A stretch of 64,000 nucleotides of DNA from the NCBI RefSeq assembly GCF_024137865.1, contig NZ_CP099960.1, positions 1,984,001-2,048,000 of the forward strand, in the 5' to 3' direction. This DNA comes from Moraxella sp. FZFQ2102 (GTDB lineage Bacteria > Pseudomonadota > Gammaproteobacteria > Pseudomonadales > Moraxellaceae). Below, piece by piece: positions 30,983 through 41,351 of the stretch; the stretch's first letter is position 1, and each line of letters starts with the position of its first letter. Made by a program: the position numbers and the translations under genes. The notes below the pieces were generated by a model that had not been told where the DNA came from, made no database searches, and saw only the letters and a list, made by a program, of their open reading frames with translations.

Positions 30983-31116
30983 AGATAGGAAAAAATTCTT
31001 ATTCGCCAGTCGCTTTGGCTGCGCTTCCAATTTTTTCACCGCATTGTATTTATTCTTTTTGTAGGTTAAGTGAATGTTCATTTAACCGCCTTTTGTTTGC
31101 CTAACAGGGGTTTGTT

Positions 31117-32394
31117 GTGCCACACAATTGCACCGATACTGACCAACTTGCCACCAAGCGGATTCACCAAAATTGGCTGTTGCCTGATGGGGTGGCGGAT
31201 GTCTTGTTCAAGGATGCGCAAAAACAAGAAAGTCTGCGCGATGCCTTGCTGTTTGTCCTGACGGCGCACGGCTATCGCTTGGTTTCACCGCCCCTAATCG
31301 AATATACTGAGAGCCTGCTTGGTAATGCTGATGAAGATCTTAAGCGTCAAACTTTCAAATTCATCGATCAGCTAAACGGTCGCTTGATGGGCTTGCGTGC
31401 AGACATTACGCCGCAGATTCTGCGTATCGATAGTAAATATGGGCATGGCATTAGCCGTTATTGCTATGTCGGTCAGGTGGTGAAAACCTTGCCAACTGGG
31501 CTGTTTGGTCTGCGTACGCCGCTACAAATGGGCGCGGAGATTTTCGGCGTTGATACCATTGATGCAGAGATTTCGCTGTTGGATTTGTTCGCGGCATTGA
31601 TGGATGAGATTGGGCTTGCGCGCGAAAGCTTGCATGTCGATGTCGGTCATGTGGCGATTTTCCGTCAGCTGTGCCAGATTCATGGCGTGCCAGCGGCAAA
31701 AGTCGATGAGCTGATGGCGATTTATCATAAAAAAGCCATGCCTGAGCTTGCGGTATTTTGTCAAGCCTTAGGCGATGAGCTTGCCAATCCGGCAGGTGCA
31801 AATGACTTTGTCGTGCTTGCCAAGCATACCCTTGCACAAGATGGCGTGCCAAATGCTGCCAATTTATTGGGTAAATTATCAGCCCAGGCGAATGCCGATA
31901 CCACCATCGTCGCTGCGACCCATGAAATCGTCGCATTGATCGCGCACATTCGCATGCTTGGCATGGGTATTAGCCTTGATGTTACCGAATTGTCAGGCTA
32001 TCACTATCACACAGGCGTGGTGTTCAATGTCTATTTGAACCACAGCCAAACCGCACAGACTCAAGCTCTGGTGCGCGGCGGTCGCTTCAAGGGCGTATCT
32101 GCTGATGGTCAAGATCGCGCGGCGACAGGCTTTAGTATGGATCTAAACCGCTTGCTTGAATTTGTCGAGCTACAAGAAGACACCGTGATTGTGGTGGATT
32201 TTAATGATTTGCAAGCGGCAAGCGCTGCACAAAAAGCCGACCTAAATGAGCAAATCAAAACGCTACAAAATGAAGGCTGTATCGTCATCAAGCCATTATC
32301 TGCTGATGATAAGCCGCAGAGTATCGATGGCGTGCTGCATTTCGATACAGAGCAGGCGCAGTGGTCGGTGCAGTTGGTTGGTGATGATTTTTAA
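31117..32394 (+). CDS. hisZ: ATP phosphoribosyltransferase regulatory subunit
   Basis: Paralogue of histidyl-tRNA synthetase that forms a complex with short-form HisG and provides histidine feedback on the first step of histidine synthesis. 425 residues with class II synthetase-like motifs (LLPDGVADVLF, VSPPLIEYTESLL, LRADITPQILR) and no anticodon-binding domain. The start is GTG, supported by AGGGG 6 bp upstream; no ATG is available near the N-terminus. The C-terminal third (LNEQIKTLQNEGCIVIKPL) is less conserved. Precedes purA by 60 bp, a common gammaproteobacterial order. A short-form hisG should exist elsewhere in the genome. Confidence 0.93.
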   Translation: MPHNCTDTDQLATKRIHQNWLLPDGVADVLFKDAQKQESLRDALLFVLTAHGYRLVSPPLIEYTESLLGNADEDLKRQTFKFIDQLNGRLMGLRADITPQILRIDSKYGHGISRYCYVGQVVKTLPTGLFGLRTPLQMGAEIFGVDTIDAEISLLDLFAALMDEIGLARESLHVDVGHVAIFRQLCQIHGVPAAKVDELMAIYHKKAMPELAVFCQALGDELANPAGANDFVVLAKHTLAQDGVPNAANLLGKLSAQANADTTIVAATHEIVALIAHIRMLGMGISLDVTELSGYHYHTGVVFNVYLNHSQTAQTQALVRGGRFKGVSADGQDRAATGFSMDLNRLLEFVELQEDTVIVVDFNDLQAASAAQKADLNEQIKTLQNEGCIVIKPLSADDKPQSIDGVLHFDTEQAQWSVQLVGDDF

Positions 32395-32445
32395 TCTATT
32401 TTAATTAAATTTAATTCATTCAATTTCATGTTTATCTAAACTTAA

Positions 32446-33744
<1,299 letters not shown>

Positions 33745-33757
33745 TCGCTAAAAGCAC

Positions 33758-33791
33758 AAAACCGCCGATTGTGATGATTGGCGGTTTTTGT
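33758..33791 (+). terminator. rho-independent terminator of hisZ-purA
   Basis: Stem aaaccgcc (33759-33766) with ggcggttt (33780-33787) and a following T run, 14 bp after the purA stop. Confidence 0.88.
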
Positions 33792-33877
33792 TTGGGGTGG
33801 CGGTCTTGGTCTTGTGTGGGGTATGCCTTATGTCTGAATAAATAAAGAACGGTGATACCAAAATAAGGAAAGAGAAT

Positions 33878-33931
33878 ATGCAAACAGATAAGCTAACTCA
33901 ATATAAGCACCTTTTGGATATAAAAAAATAG
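33878..33931 (+). CDS. short ORF with strong ribosome site, unknown
   Basis: ATG to TAG encodes the 17-residue MQTDKLTQYKHLLDIKK. An AAGGAAAGAG stretch immediately upstream is one of the strongest ribosome sites in the window. It lies in an otherwise gene-free interval (33745-34201) that also holds palindromes and two copies of an A+T-rich repeat. It could be a tiny gene, or the 5' stub of a gene cut off by repeat insertion. No promoter is obvious. Confidence 0.25.
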   Translation: MQTDKLTQYKHLLDIKK

Positions 33932-33944
33932 TAATTACCTGCAG

Positions 33945-33961
33945 GGTGCGTTATACGCACC
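33945..33961. repeat. GC palindrome of intergenic repeat type
   Basis: Perfect 7-bp inverted repeat ggtgcgt / acgcacc with a 3-nt centre. A degenerate copy (34026-34042) and a looser relative (58531-58550) also occur in this window, all between genes. Confidence 0.5.
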
Positions 33962-33966
33962 GTTAA

Positions 33967-34020
33967 GACATCCGAATTGCTAATATACTAAAAATATTAT
34001 TTTAAATCAATTGCTTATAT
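33967..34020. repeat. dispersed A+T-rich repeat, copy 1
   Basis: 54 bp beginning gacatccgaa and ending near caattgctt. It matches copy 2 (34101-34154) at 49 of 54 positions, and both copies are followed by a GTGCGTG-containing block. No coding potential. Confidence 0.75.
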
Positions 34021-34025
34021 AGAGC

Positions 34026-34042
34026 GGTGCGTGGAACACACC
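34026..34042. repeat. degenerate GC palindrome
   Basis: Inverted repeat ggtgcgt / acacacc with one mismatch, directly after repeat copy 1 and followed by ctacgg. Related to the palindrome at 33945. Confidence 0.4.
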
Positions 34043-34100
34043 CTACGGTTACTTGAGTTGCAATAGTAGCAAAGGTAAGGGCGCATCCACACACCAGTGA

Positions 34101-34154
34101 GACATCCGAAATGTCAATATCCTAAAAATATTATTTTAAATCAATTGCTTGTAT
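34101..34154. repeat. dispersed A+T-rich repeat, copy 2
   Basis: Second copy of the unit at 33967, 134 bp downstream, with five differences. It is followed by a decayed version of the GTGCGTG block. Confidence 0.75.
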
Positions 34155-34201
34155 TTTATTAGTGCGTGAAATATATCTAACAATCACCCAATCTTACACC
34201 C

Positions 34202-34774
34202 CTAAACCCGCATTATCCGTTTCTCGGTCAGCACCATATCCACCGCCTGATCCCAAGGTTGTTTTGGCAGATTATCCACCACTTGAAACTCATAGCACCA
34301 AGCGACTTTGATGGTTTTGGTGCATTTGGCAAAAGTGCGATCATAATAGCCACCACCCATGCCAAGGCGTACACCACGCATATCCACCGCGACCAAAGGG
34401 CAGATGATGGCGTCCAGATGAGCCGCAGCGATAATATCTTGGGTAACAGGTTCAAGCATACCTAGGTAATGGCGCATGACGGCAGTTTTTGTGATAGGCA
34501 GGACTGCTTTGGCAAATCGCAAGGCTTGATTGGCTTTGGTGATCGGCAGATAAATCTCAAATCCCAAACGCATGGCAAGCTTGGCAATTACATCGGTTGG
34601 CAGCTCACCAAAATCATCCAAATAAATACCGATTTTGGCATGGCGTGGCAATTGGCGAAATAATTTGAGCAAGTGCCGACTTGCTAAAAATGCTGTCGTT
34701 TGCCGCTGCTTGGCGGATAGGGCGCGGCGCTGTTTGGTAAAGGTTTTACGAGAAATGGGGCTGGCTGTCATCAT
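34202..34774 (-). CDS. ygfA: 5-formyltetrahydrofolate cyclo-ligase
   Basis: Recycles 5-formyl-THF to 5,10-methenyl-THF with ATP. The family homology begins at MMTASPISRKTFTKQRRALS, so the start is the ATG at 34774 or 34771 (190 or 189 residues); the longer open frame to 35026 would overlap cydD and is rejected. The diagnostic nucleotide-binding motif RLGMGGGYYDRTF and the substrate segment IGIYLDDFGELPT are present. Divergent from cydD, with about 120 bp between the starts. Confidence 0.92.
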   Translation of the reverse strand: MMTASPISRKTFTKQRRALSAKQRQTTAFLASRHLLKLFRQLPRHAKIGIYLDDFGELPTDVIAKLAMRLGFEIYLPITKANQALRFAKAVLPITKTAVMRHYLGMLEPVTQDIIAAAHLDAIICPLVAVDMRGVRLGMGGGYYDRTFAKCTKTIKVAWCYEFQVVDNLPKQPWDQAVDMVLTEKRIMRV

Positions 34775-34895
34775 ATTTGGTCGGTATGGATGAATGAGTG
34801 AATAAAAAGCCAAGAATTTCGTGCGGATTTGTTGAAAAACTGAAGCTTTTTGGGGATAATAGCACATTTGTTGATAATTATAAATCTTAACCACC

Positions 34896-36683
34896 ATGAC
34901 CGCCACAACCACCGCCCCGCCCACCAAACAGCGCGCCAGTAAAGACAAAAATTCTCGCCGCGATCCTGCTGACATCGCTGCTAATAATTTTTTAAAACAA
35001 ACCTTTAAACCTGTCAAAAAATCCATCTATCTGGCATGGCTGTGTGATGTTGTCAATGTGCTATTGCTCATGGTGCAGGCGTGGGTGATTGTGCTGATTT
35101 TTGATGGATGGTTATTGCCGTTCATCCCTCAGTTTGCCCATCATGATGCGATGGCTATTGCTGCGTTGTGGTTGTATTTGGCAGTGCTGTTTTTGGTGTT
35201 TGTATGTCGTGCGTTGGTGGGTTATGCACGAGATGCGATCTTGACGCGTGTGGGCGTACAGGTGGCAGGCGATGTACGCGCGCGATTGATGGCGAAGCTT
35301 GGCGGGATGGGCGTGGCGCGTAGATTTTTTGGCTCGGATGGGGTTTTGGCAAGCAAAGTCGTCGATGAGCCTGAACATTTGCTTGGTTTTGCGCGCTTTG
35401 AAGTACAGAAAATGACTGCGGTGACGACGCCGATTTTATTGGCAATTTGCATCAGTTTTTTTAGTAAAGTATCGGCGCTGATTTTGCTCGCTACCGCGCC
35501 TCTTGTGCCGATTTTTATGGCGATCATTGGCATGGCGACCGCGCGCAAAAGCCGTGAGCAGATGGATGCGATGGGACAGCTTGGCGGGCGGTTTTTTGAC
35601 TGGATTCGCGGTGTGAATACTTTAGCTCGGCTAAATGCAGTACAGATCGCAACGCAGGATATTGAGCGCTCGAGCGAATCCTACCGCCAAAAAACCATGG
35701 ATGTGCTAAAGATTGCGTTTTTAAACAGTGCGGTGCTTGAGTTCTTATCTGCTTTATCGATTGCACTGGTGGCGGTGTATTTGGGTTTTGGCTTGATGGG
35801 GATTTTGCCGTGGCAGACGGGTGTGATGGTGACGAGCTACAGTGCAGCGCTGTTGATTTTGCTGCTTGTGCCGGAATTTTATGCGCCACTGCGCCGACTT
35901 GGGGCGGAGTATCATGTCAAAGGACAAGCACAAGGCGCGGCAAAGGCGATGGTGGATTTTTTGGCGTTCAAACCTGCACAAACTGGCAAAACACCGCTGA
36001 TCATCACGGATAAAACAAGCATCCGACTGGATAAAGTCACGGTCTTTGGTGATGATGGGCGACTGCGCTTGCCGCCGACCAGTCTTGATTTTCAAGCAGG
36101 GCAAATCACAGGCGTGCAAGGTCAAAGCGGCTCTGGCAAATCGACGATTTTACAGGTTTTGCTTGGCTTTGGACAGTTTACAGGCACGATCACCTTTGAT
36201 AATGGTGTGCAGATGCATTCATTAGATACGCTAGATATTGTTAAGCTGCGCGAACAAATCGGCTATTTGGCACAGACGCCAGCATTATTGCCGATGTCGA
36301 TTGCGGATAATTTACGACTTGCCAAGACTGATGCAACCGATGATGAGCTGATGGCTGCACTGGACGCAGTGGGCTTACAAGATGTGGTGACGGCATTACC
36401 ACAGGGGCTAGATACCGTGCTTGCTGAGCGCGGCGGTGGTTTATCGGGTGGTCAGGCGCATCGGCTTGCCATCGCGCAGCTGTTATTACAAGACGCTGCG
36501 ATTTGGCTATTGGATGAGCCGACTGAGCATTTGGACGCTGAGACGGCTGAGCGGATTACGGCGCTGCTGAAGCGTTTGGCGGTGGGTAAGACGGTTATTT
36601 GGGTGACGCATGATGATGAGACGGCGGCATCGTTCGCGGTATGTCATCGCTTGGGCGCGCCGCACGCGGATATGGGGGCGTGA
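34896..36683 (+). CDS. cydD: CydD, cysteine/glutathione ABC exporter subunit
   Basis: Half of the heterodimeric CydDC ABC exporter, which exports cysteine and glutathione to the periplasm and is needed to assemble cytochrome bd. 595 residues: six transmembrane segments in the first ~330, then an ATPase domain with Walker A GQSGSGKST, signature LSGGQAHRLAIAQ and Walker B IWLLDEPTEHLDAE. The first ~30 residues are a basic, low-complexity cytoplasmic tail. It overlaps cydC by one base (TGATG), so the pair is translationally coupled. Confidence 0.95.
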   Translation: MTATTTAPPTKQRASKDKNSRRDPADIAANNFLKQTFKPVKKSIYLAWLCDVVNVLLLMVQAWVIVLIFDGWLLPFIPQFAHHDAMAIAALWLYLAVLFLVFVCRALVGYARDAILTRVGVQVAGDVRARLMAKLGGMGVARRFFGSDGVLASKVVDEPEHLLGFARFEVQKMTAVTTPILLAICISFFSKVSALILLATAPLVPIFMAIIGMATARKSREQMDAMGQLGGRFFDWIRGVNTLARLNAVQIATQDIERSSESYRQKTMDVLKIAFLNSAVLEFLSALSIALVAVYLGFGLMGILPWQTGVMVTSYSAALLILLLVPEFYAPLRRLGAEYHVKGQAQGAAKAMVDFLAFKPAQTGKTPLIITDKTSIRLDKVTVFGDDGRLRLPPTSLDFQAGQITGVQGQSGSGKSTILQVLLGFGQFTGTITFDNGVQMHSLDTLDIVKLREQIGYLAQTPALLPMSIADNLRLAKTDATDDELMAALDAVGLQDVVTALPQGLDTVLAERGGGLSGGQAHRLAIAQLLLQDAAIWLLDEPTEHLDAETAERITALLKRLAVGKTVIWVTHDDETAASFAVCHRLGAPHADMGA

Positions 36684-38395
36684 TGAAAAAGACACAATTT
36701 CAACTGCGCCAACTGATCGGCACGCAGACAGCCATGTGGATTTTGGCGTGGTTTCTAGGCTTATTGACTGTGTGGTCGGTGCTTGGCTTGACCATACTCT
36801 CAGGCTGGTTCGTCACCATGTCGGCGGCGGCAGGGCTTGTGGCGGTCGGCGGTCATACCTTTAATTATATGATGCCAGCGGGGATCATTCGTGGCTTTGC
36901 CATCGTGCGCACCTTGTCGCGTTATGGTGATCTGATGGTGTCGCATCATGCGGTATTTGGGCTGCTGAAAGATTTGCGCGTGCGGTTTTTTCAGCGTTGG
37001 GCAAGCTTAAGTTTCGCCACACGCAGCGCGCAAGCAGGCTCAAGCAGCCAAAGAATGCACCGACTGGTCAAAGACATCGATGTACTGAATGAATTTATCC
37101 TGCGCTTCGTCACGCCGTGGGTGATGGCAGTCGGCGCGGTGCTTGCGGTGAGCGCGGTGACGATCGCCATCTTGCCAAGTGCGTGGCTGTCGGTACTGCT
37201 ACTGATCGCAGCGATGGCGGTCGCAGTCGTGGCGATTTATCTTGCTAAAGCATCTGCCATCCAAGAAAGCACACTGCACGAACAGCACAAATCACAGCTG
37301 TTAGACACTTTGCCTGCCTTGACATCGCTGCTGATTTGGGGGCAATGGCGTAAGCAAACCGCACAATTGACCCATATCGAAAATCAGCGGCACGCGCTTA
37401 CATTGTCCACACACAGACTGCGCCGTATCAGTGCCTTTGTGATTCAGATACTACACGCTGTTGCCTTGCTACTATTACTATGGGCGATGGGCGAATTTTT
37501 TGCGGCGGCTGACATCGTGCCATTTACCGAGCATCTGCTCAATGACTATCCGATGATGAGCTCGGCAGTGGCTTTGGCGCTGTTTTTGGGTTTGGTGGGC
37601 TTGGGTGAATTTTTACAAAATTTGGTGGCTGAGCCTTTGGCATATGGCCGCTCATTGGTCGCCAAAGATCGCCTAAATGCGATGATCGCTGATGAAGATA
37701 ACATTGCCAAATCTGTGCATATTGATGAATTTGACATCAATCACCTATCATTAAAAATTGAAAATGCCACAGTCAAAGCGCCCAAAGCCATTATCGGTGC
37801 AAGTCATCTGAACGCCGTTATTACGCATGATAAACCTTGCCTAATCGTCGGCGCTTCAGGCGCGGGCAAATCGACACTGCTCCACACCATTGCCCAAGAG
37901 CATCAGCTAGTGGCAGGGCAGATGTGCCTTGCTGATGCTGTGCAATCGGCTGAGCTTCAGACGGTAGATTTTGGTGCGTCGATGGGCTTTTTGGGTCAGG
38001 CGGTGGATATTTTTGATCAGACTTTGGCGGATAATTTACGCTTAGGCAAGCCAACTGCCAGCGATGATGAGCTGTATGCGGTGCTGAATGCGGTGGGTCT
38101 GGGCGACTGGGTGCGCGCGCAGCCGCAGGGTCTTGCCACGCCACTGGGCGAATATGGCATGGCGGTATCGGGCGGTCAGGCGCGGCGCATAGCCTTGGCG
38201 CGTTTATTGCTTGCGCCAAAATCACTGCTGCTGTTGGATGAGCCATTTGCAGGGCTTGATAGCGACACGCGCAAAATCGTTTGGCAGTATTTGGCAGACG
38301 AACAGCGTGCAGGACGCATCGGCTTGTTGATCATCTCCACACATCAGCTGTGGGATGAGATGGGCGCGGTGGATGTGCTGAAAGTGGGCGAATAA
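36683..38395 (+). CDS. cydC: CydC, cysteine/glutathione ABC exporter subunit
   Basis: Partner of CydD. From the ATG at 36683, which shares its A with the cydD stop codon, it has 570 residues (E. coli 573). Six transmembrane segments are followed by an ATPase domain with Walker A GASGAGKST, signature VSGGQARRIALARLLLAP and Walker [15 protein letters not shown]. An upstream in-frame start at 36641 would add 14 residues inside cydD and is unlikely. Confidence 0.95.
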   Translation: MKKTQFQLRQLIGTQTAMWILAWFLGLLTVWSVLGLTILSGWFVTMSAAAGLVAVGGHTFNYMMPAGIIRGFAIVRTLSRYGDLMVSHHAVFGLLKDLRVRFFQRWASLSFATRSAQAGSSSQRMHRLVKDIDVLNEFILRFVTPWVMAVGAVLAVSAVTIAILPSAWLSVLLLIAAMAVAVVAIYLAKASAIQESTLHEQHKSQLLDTLPALTSLLIWGQWRKQTAQLTHIENQRHALTLSTHRLRRISAFVIQILHAVALLLLLWAMGEFFAAADIVPFTEHLLNDYPMMSSAVALALFLGLVGLGEFLQNLVAEPLAYGRSLVAKDRLNAMIADEDNIAKSVHIDEFDINHLSLKIENATVKAPKAIIGASHLNAVITHDKPCLIVGASGAGKSTLLHTIAQEHQLVAGQMCLADAVQSAELQTVDFGASMGFLGQAVDIFDQTLADNLRLGKPTASDDELYAVLNAVGLGDWVRAQPQGLATPLGEYGMAVSGGQARRIALARLLLAPKSLLLLDEPFAGLDSDTRKIVWQYLADEQRAGRIGLLIISTHQLWDEMGAVDVLKVGE

Positions 38396-38397
38396 TA

Positions 38398-38430
38398 AAA
38401 ACGGCTGGTGTGATAATCAGCCGTTTTTGC
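38398..38430 (+). terminator. rho-independent terminator of cydDC
   Basis: Ten-bp stem (38398-38407 with 38418-38427), 10-nt loop and terminal T run. It can also act on the opposite strand. Confidence 0.88.
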
Positions 38431-38449
38431 ATATATTGCCAAGCTATCG

Positions 38450-39220
38450 CTAATCCGCCTTTTTATCCGCTTTGTTCGGGTTATCTTTAGCGGTGATGAT
38501 GTCGGCATTGGGATCACCGAAGCTGAAAATTTCGGTGAAGTTCGGCTGTAGCTTGAGCAGTAGTTGTTCGTTTTTGAGCGTGGCGTGATTGACCTGCGCT
38601 TGGCGCAATTTGTCCTTATGGTCAGCCTTAAGCCAACGACCGATATCCAAATAAATCACATCGTCTTTATGCTCGGTAAATGGCACGCCTTTAATTTTAA
38701 TCGAACTTAAAATAAACGGTAATGGATCTTTACGCATGATCGCACGATAGCTTGCGACGGCGAACTTGGCAAGCGGTGCTTTGTACCATTGGCGCGTGTG
38801 CAGTTCGATGACATCGGTGTCGCTGATCTGTCTTAGGATCAGGCGCTGATGATGGCGATCCAGCTGTAGATTCACCAATTCAAAATTACTGGCGACACTG
38901 GCAAAAATCCCATGAAAATCAACAGTGCAATACAATCTGAGCCAACCATCATGCAGATCAAGATGTACATCGTGCAGCATCTTGACATTGCGCGTGACGA
39001 AGCGATACAGCGCATCATTGATTTGCTGTTCACTGGCTGTTAATAAAACTTCATCAATATAACTGTCAGCAGCAGTGGCATAATTATGCTTAATATTGCC
39101 CAAAGTCTGCTGCCAACTGATCAAAAAAGAATCAAACAATCGCGCTGCATCAAAGGTTTCTTCGTAGCATTCTGCGCCGATTTCGTTGGCATCGTACTTG
39201 GAATTTGTGGTGTCATTCAT
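38450..39220 (-). CDS. conserved-looking protein of unknown function
   Basis: 256 residues, no signal peptide and no transmembrane segment. The middle (about residues 70-200) alternates hydrophobic and polar residues in long strands (DVHLDLHDGWLRLYCTVDF, LQLDRHHQRLILRQISDTD), resembling the LptD/DUF2993 style of beta-rich lipid-binding folds, but I cannot assign a family. The C-terminus is Lys/Asp-rich (NPNKADKKAD). It stands alone, convergent with cydDC. Confidence 0.6.
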   Translation of the reverse strand: MNDTTNSKYDANEIGAECYEETFDAARLFDSFLISWQQTLGNIKHNYATAADSYIDEVLLTASEQQINDALYRFVTRNVKMLHDVHLDLHDGWLRLYCTVDFHGIFASVASNFELVNLQLDRHHQRLILRQISDTDVIELHTRQWYKAPLAKFAVASYRAIMRKDPLPFILSSIKIKGVPFTEHKDDVIYLDIGRWLKADHKDKLRQAQVNHATLKNEQLLLKLQPNFTEIFSFGDPNADIITAKDNPNKADKKAD

Positions 39221-39389
39221 GGTTTTGGCTGTGTTTTGTGTGTAAATTTGTCCATTTTAACAAATTTTTGCCAAGAAGTGTGTTTTTGATGGTAAATAAG
39301 CATTTTATGGACAAAGCTGATACAATGGTGGTGAGTATTGGCACTTATTCAAAAAATTGAGTATGGGTGTGCTGTTAGGGCAGTCAATC

Positions 39390-39462
39390 GACAATTGCCC
39401 AAGATTTTTATAAAATTTATTTAAATCAAATGCTTGTGATGAATTAATGTGTGGAATGAATT
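39390..39462. repeat. diverged third copy of the A+T-rich repeat
   Basis: Contains a tttaaatcaaatgcttgt core and a following gtgtggaatgaatt block that line up with copies at 33967 and 34101. The interval 39221-39733 has no gene; it also holds the palindrome at 39559 and a near-duplicate of the end of cysA. Confidence 0.4.
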
Positions 39463-39558
39463 CAAAGAGCAATGCTACACATAAATTAAGTTTTGCCAAA
39501 AACCAACCCAATTATTCAACATTGTCATTAAATAAAGAAGTTATTTTCATAGAAAAAT

Positions 39559-39590
39559 GTTGGGTTTTGCAAGCTTAACCCAACCTACGG
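39559..39590. repeat. palindrome gttgggtt...aacccaac followed by ctacgg
   Basis: Eight-bp perfect inverted repeat (39559-39566 with 39577-39584) followed by ctacgg, the same trailer as the palindrome at 34026. Intergenic units of this general kind recur in many bacterial genomes. Confidence 0.5.
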
Positions 39591-39733
39591 GCTACCATGT
39601 GGGCAGATTGGGGCTGTGGGTGCATAATGCGGGTTGTTATGGGGCTATTTCAATCAAATAACAACCACAGTCACCCACCCAAAAAATCACCACCATAACA
39701 GCGGTGAAAATAAATAACTGCAAACTTAGCAAA

Positions 39734-40453
39734 TCACAAACCCAAAAAATCCACCACAAAATCGCTATTTGGTGTGGCGAACAGCTCAGCAGGTGTGCCG
39801 ATTTGTTCTACCTTACCATGATTCATGATGACAATTTTATCCGAGATGGCTTGTGCTTCTTCTTGGTCGTGGGTGACCATAATGCTTGTGATGCCAATCT
39901 CACGCTGAATATCCTTGAGTGAGCTGCGCAGCTCTTTACGCACTTTGGCATCAAGTGCGCCAAATGGCTCATCGAGTAGCAGTAGGCGTGGCTTGGTTGC
40001 GAGTGCACGAGCCAGCGCGATACGCTGACGCTGACCGCCTGATAGTTCGTGTGGATAGCGATGCTTGGTTTGGGGAAGTTGCACCAGTTCAAGCAGTTCA
40101 TCGACACGCTGATCAATGCCACGAGCATCAGGGCGCACATTTTTTGGTAGTAGCGTCAAACCAAAGGCGATGTTTTGGGCGACGGTTTGATGGCGAAACA
40201 GGGCGTATTGCTGAAATACAAAGCCGATACCACGCTTTTGGACAGGGATATCGGTGACATCCACACCTTCAAAGGCGATGCGACCGCTGTCGGCATTTTC
40301 TAGCCCTGCGATGATGCGCAATAGTGTCGTTTTGCCACACCCTGATGGGCCAAGTAAGGTGGTTAGCTCGCCTGTTGGAACTTCGATATTAATATCGCCA
40401 AGTGCCACAAAGTCGCCAAACTTCTTATGAATGTGTTTAATCTCGATGCTCAT
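39734..40453 (-). CDS. cysA: sulfate/thiosulfate ABC transporter ATPase, short form
   Basis: ATPase of the sulfate importer. From the ATG at 40453 it has 239 residues: Walker [11 protein letters not shown]-loop FVFQQYALF, signature [15 protein letters not shown], Walker [13 protein letters not shown] and the switch His in MVTHDQEEA are all intact. It stops at VVDFLGL, just where the C-terminal TOBE-like regulatory domain of ordinary CysA (about 350-365 residues) should begin. No frame downstream on this strand encodes the missing part. Downstream of cysT and cysW in one operon. Confidence 0.92.
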   Translation of the reverse strand: MSIEIKHIHKKFGDFVALGDINIEVPTGELTTLLGPSGCGKTTLLRIIAGLENADSGRIAFEGVDVTDIPVQKRGIGFVFQQYALFRHQTVAQNIAFGLTLLPKNVRPDARGIDQRVDELLELVQLPQTKHRYPHELSGGQRQRIALARALATKPRLLLLDEPFGALDAKVRKELRSSLKDIQREIGITSIMVTHDQEEAQAISDKIVIMNHGKVEQIGTPAELFATPNSDFVVDFLGL

Positions 40454-40490
40454 GGTAATTCTCAATACTATATTTATAAATAATGGATAA

Positions 40491-41336
40491 TCAGTGGCTT
40501 TGTTTGCGCGTCATGATGCCTTGGATAATCAGTGTCACCAGTGCCAATAGTGCCAATAGGCTCGATAGTGCAAATGCTAAAGTAAAGGCGTATTCGTTAT
40601 AAGCAATCTCAATCATCAGCGGCATGGTATTGGTCTCGCCACGGATATGCCCTGAGACGACACTCACTGCACCAAATTCGCCCATCGCGCGGGCATTGGT
40701 TAGGATGATGCCATACAGTAGCGCCCATTTGATATTTGGCAAAGTCACTTTCCAAAACATCTGCCAGCCGTTCGCCCCTAGGGTCAACGCTGCTTCTTCT
40801 TCGCTATCGCCTTGGGCTTGCATCAGCGGAATCAGCTCACGAGCAATAAACGGAAAAGTGACAAATAAAGTCGCAAGCACAATCCCTGTCGTCGCAAAAA
40901 TCACCTGAATGCCCATGCTCTCAAGCCAACCACCAAGCAGCGTATTGGCGCCAAAAACCAGCACAAACATCAGACCTGCTACCACAGGCGATACCGCAAA
41001 GGGTAGGTCGAGCAAGGTGGTGATGATAAATTTACCACGGAATTTATGGCGGGTAATCAAATACGCCAATGCTACACCAATAAGGGTGTTAATTGGTAGT
41101 ACGATGGCAGTGGTGATGAGCGTCAATTTAATCGCCGAGAGTGCATCAGGCTCAACGAGTGCCACCTGATAAGCCGCCCAACCTTCACGCAATGCTTCAT
41201 AAAACACCGATAATAAAGGTACGACAAGCATCACGCCCATGAATAGCAAGGCAAGGCTAATCAGTAGCCATTTGACCCACGGTTTATCACGAGTAGCAGG
41301 GTTGTTTTGGTATGCGTATTGAGTTGAACTTGCCAT
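40491..41336 (-). CDS. cysW: sulfate ABC transporter permease CysW
   Basis: 281 residues, six hydrophobic segments, with the permease coupling motif [21 protein letters not shown] and the CysW-like tail [20 protein letters not shown]. Forms the membrane channel with CysT. It lies 15 bp after cysT and 37 bp before cysA. Confidence 0.94.
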   Translation of the reverse strand: MASSTQYAYQNNPATRDKPWVKWLLISLALLFMGVMLVVPLLSVFYEALREGWAAYQVALVEPDALSAIKLTLITTAIVLPINTLIGVALAYLITRHKFRGKFIITTLLDLPFAVSPVVAGLMFVLVFGANTLLGGWLESMGIQVIFATTGIVLATLFVTFPFIARELIPLMQAQGDSEEEAALTLGANGWQMFWKVTLPNIKWALLYGIILTNARAMGEFGAVSVVSGHIRGETNTMPLMIEIAYNEYAFTLAFALSSLLALLALVTLIIQGIMTRKQSH

Positions 41337-41351
41337 AGCTGACCTGTGTGA

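Noticed and set aside
33791..34200. Prophage or attachment-site remnant in the repeat-rich gap after purA
   Set aside because: Only short repeats and palindromes are present; no integrase, tRNA fragment or phage gene.
34775..35026. Longer N-terminus (84 residues) for 5-formyltetrahydrofolate cyclo-ligase
   Set aside because: It would overlap the start of cydD on the opposite strand and has no homology; family similarity starts at 34774.
34896..38395. cydDC considered as a multidrug or toxin exporter pair
   Set aside because: Length, one-base overlap and domain motifs match CydD and CydC closely.
39305..39733. Missing CysA C-terminus recoverable by frameshift
   Set aside because: None of the frames after 39734 on the minus strand encodes a TOBE-like domain; stops are frequent.
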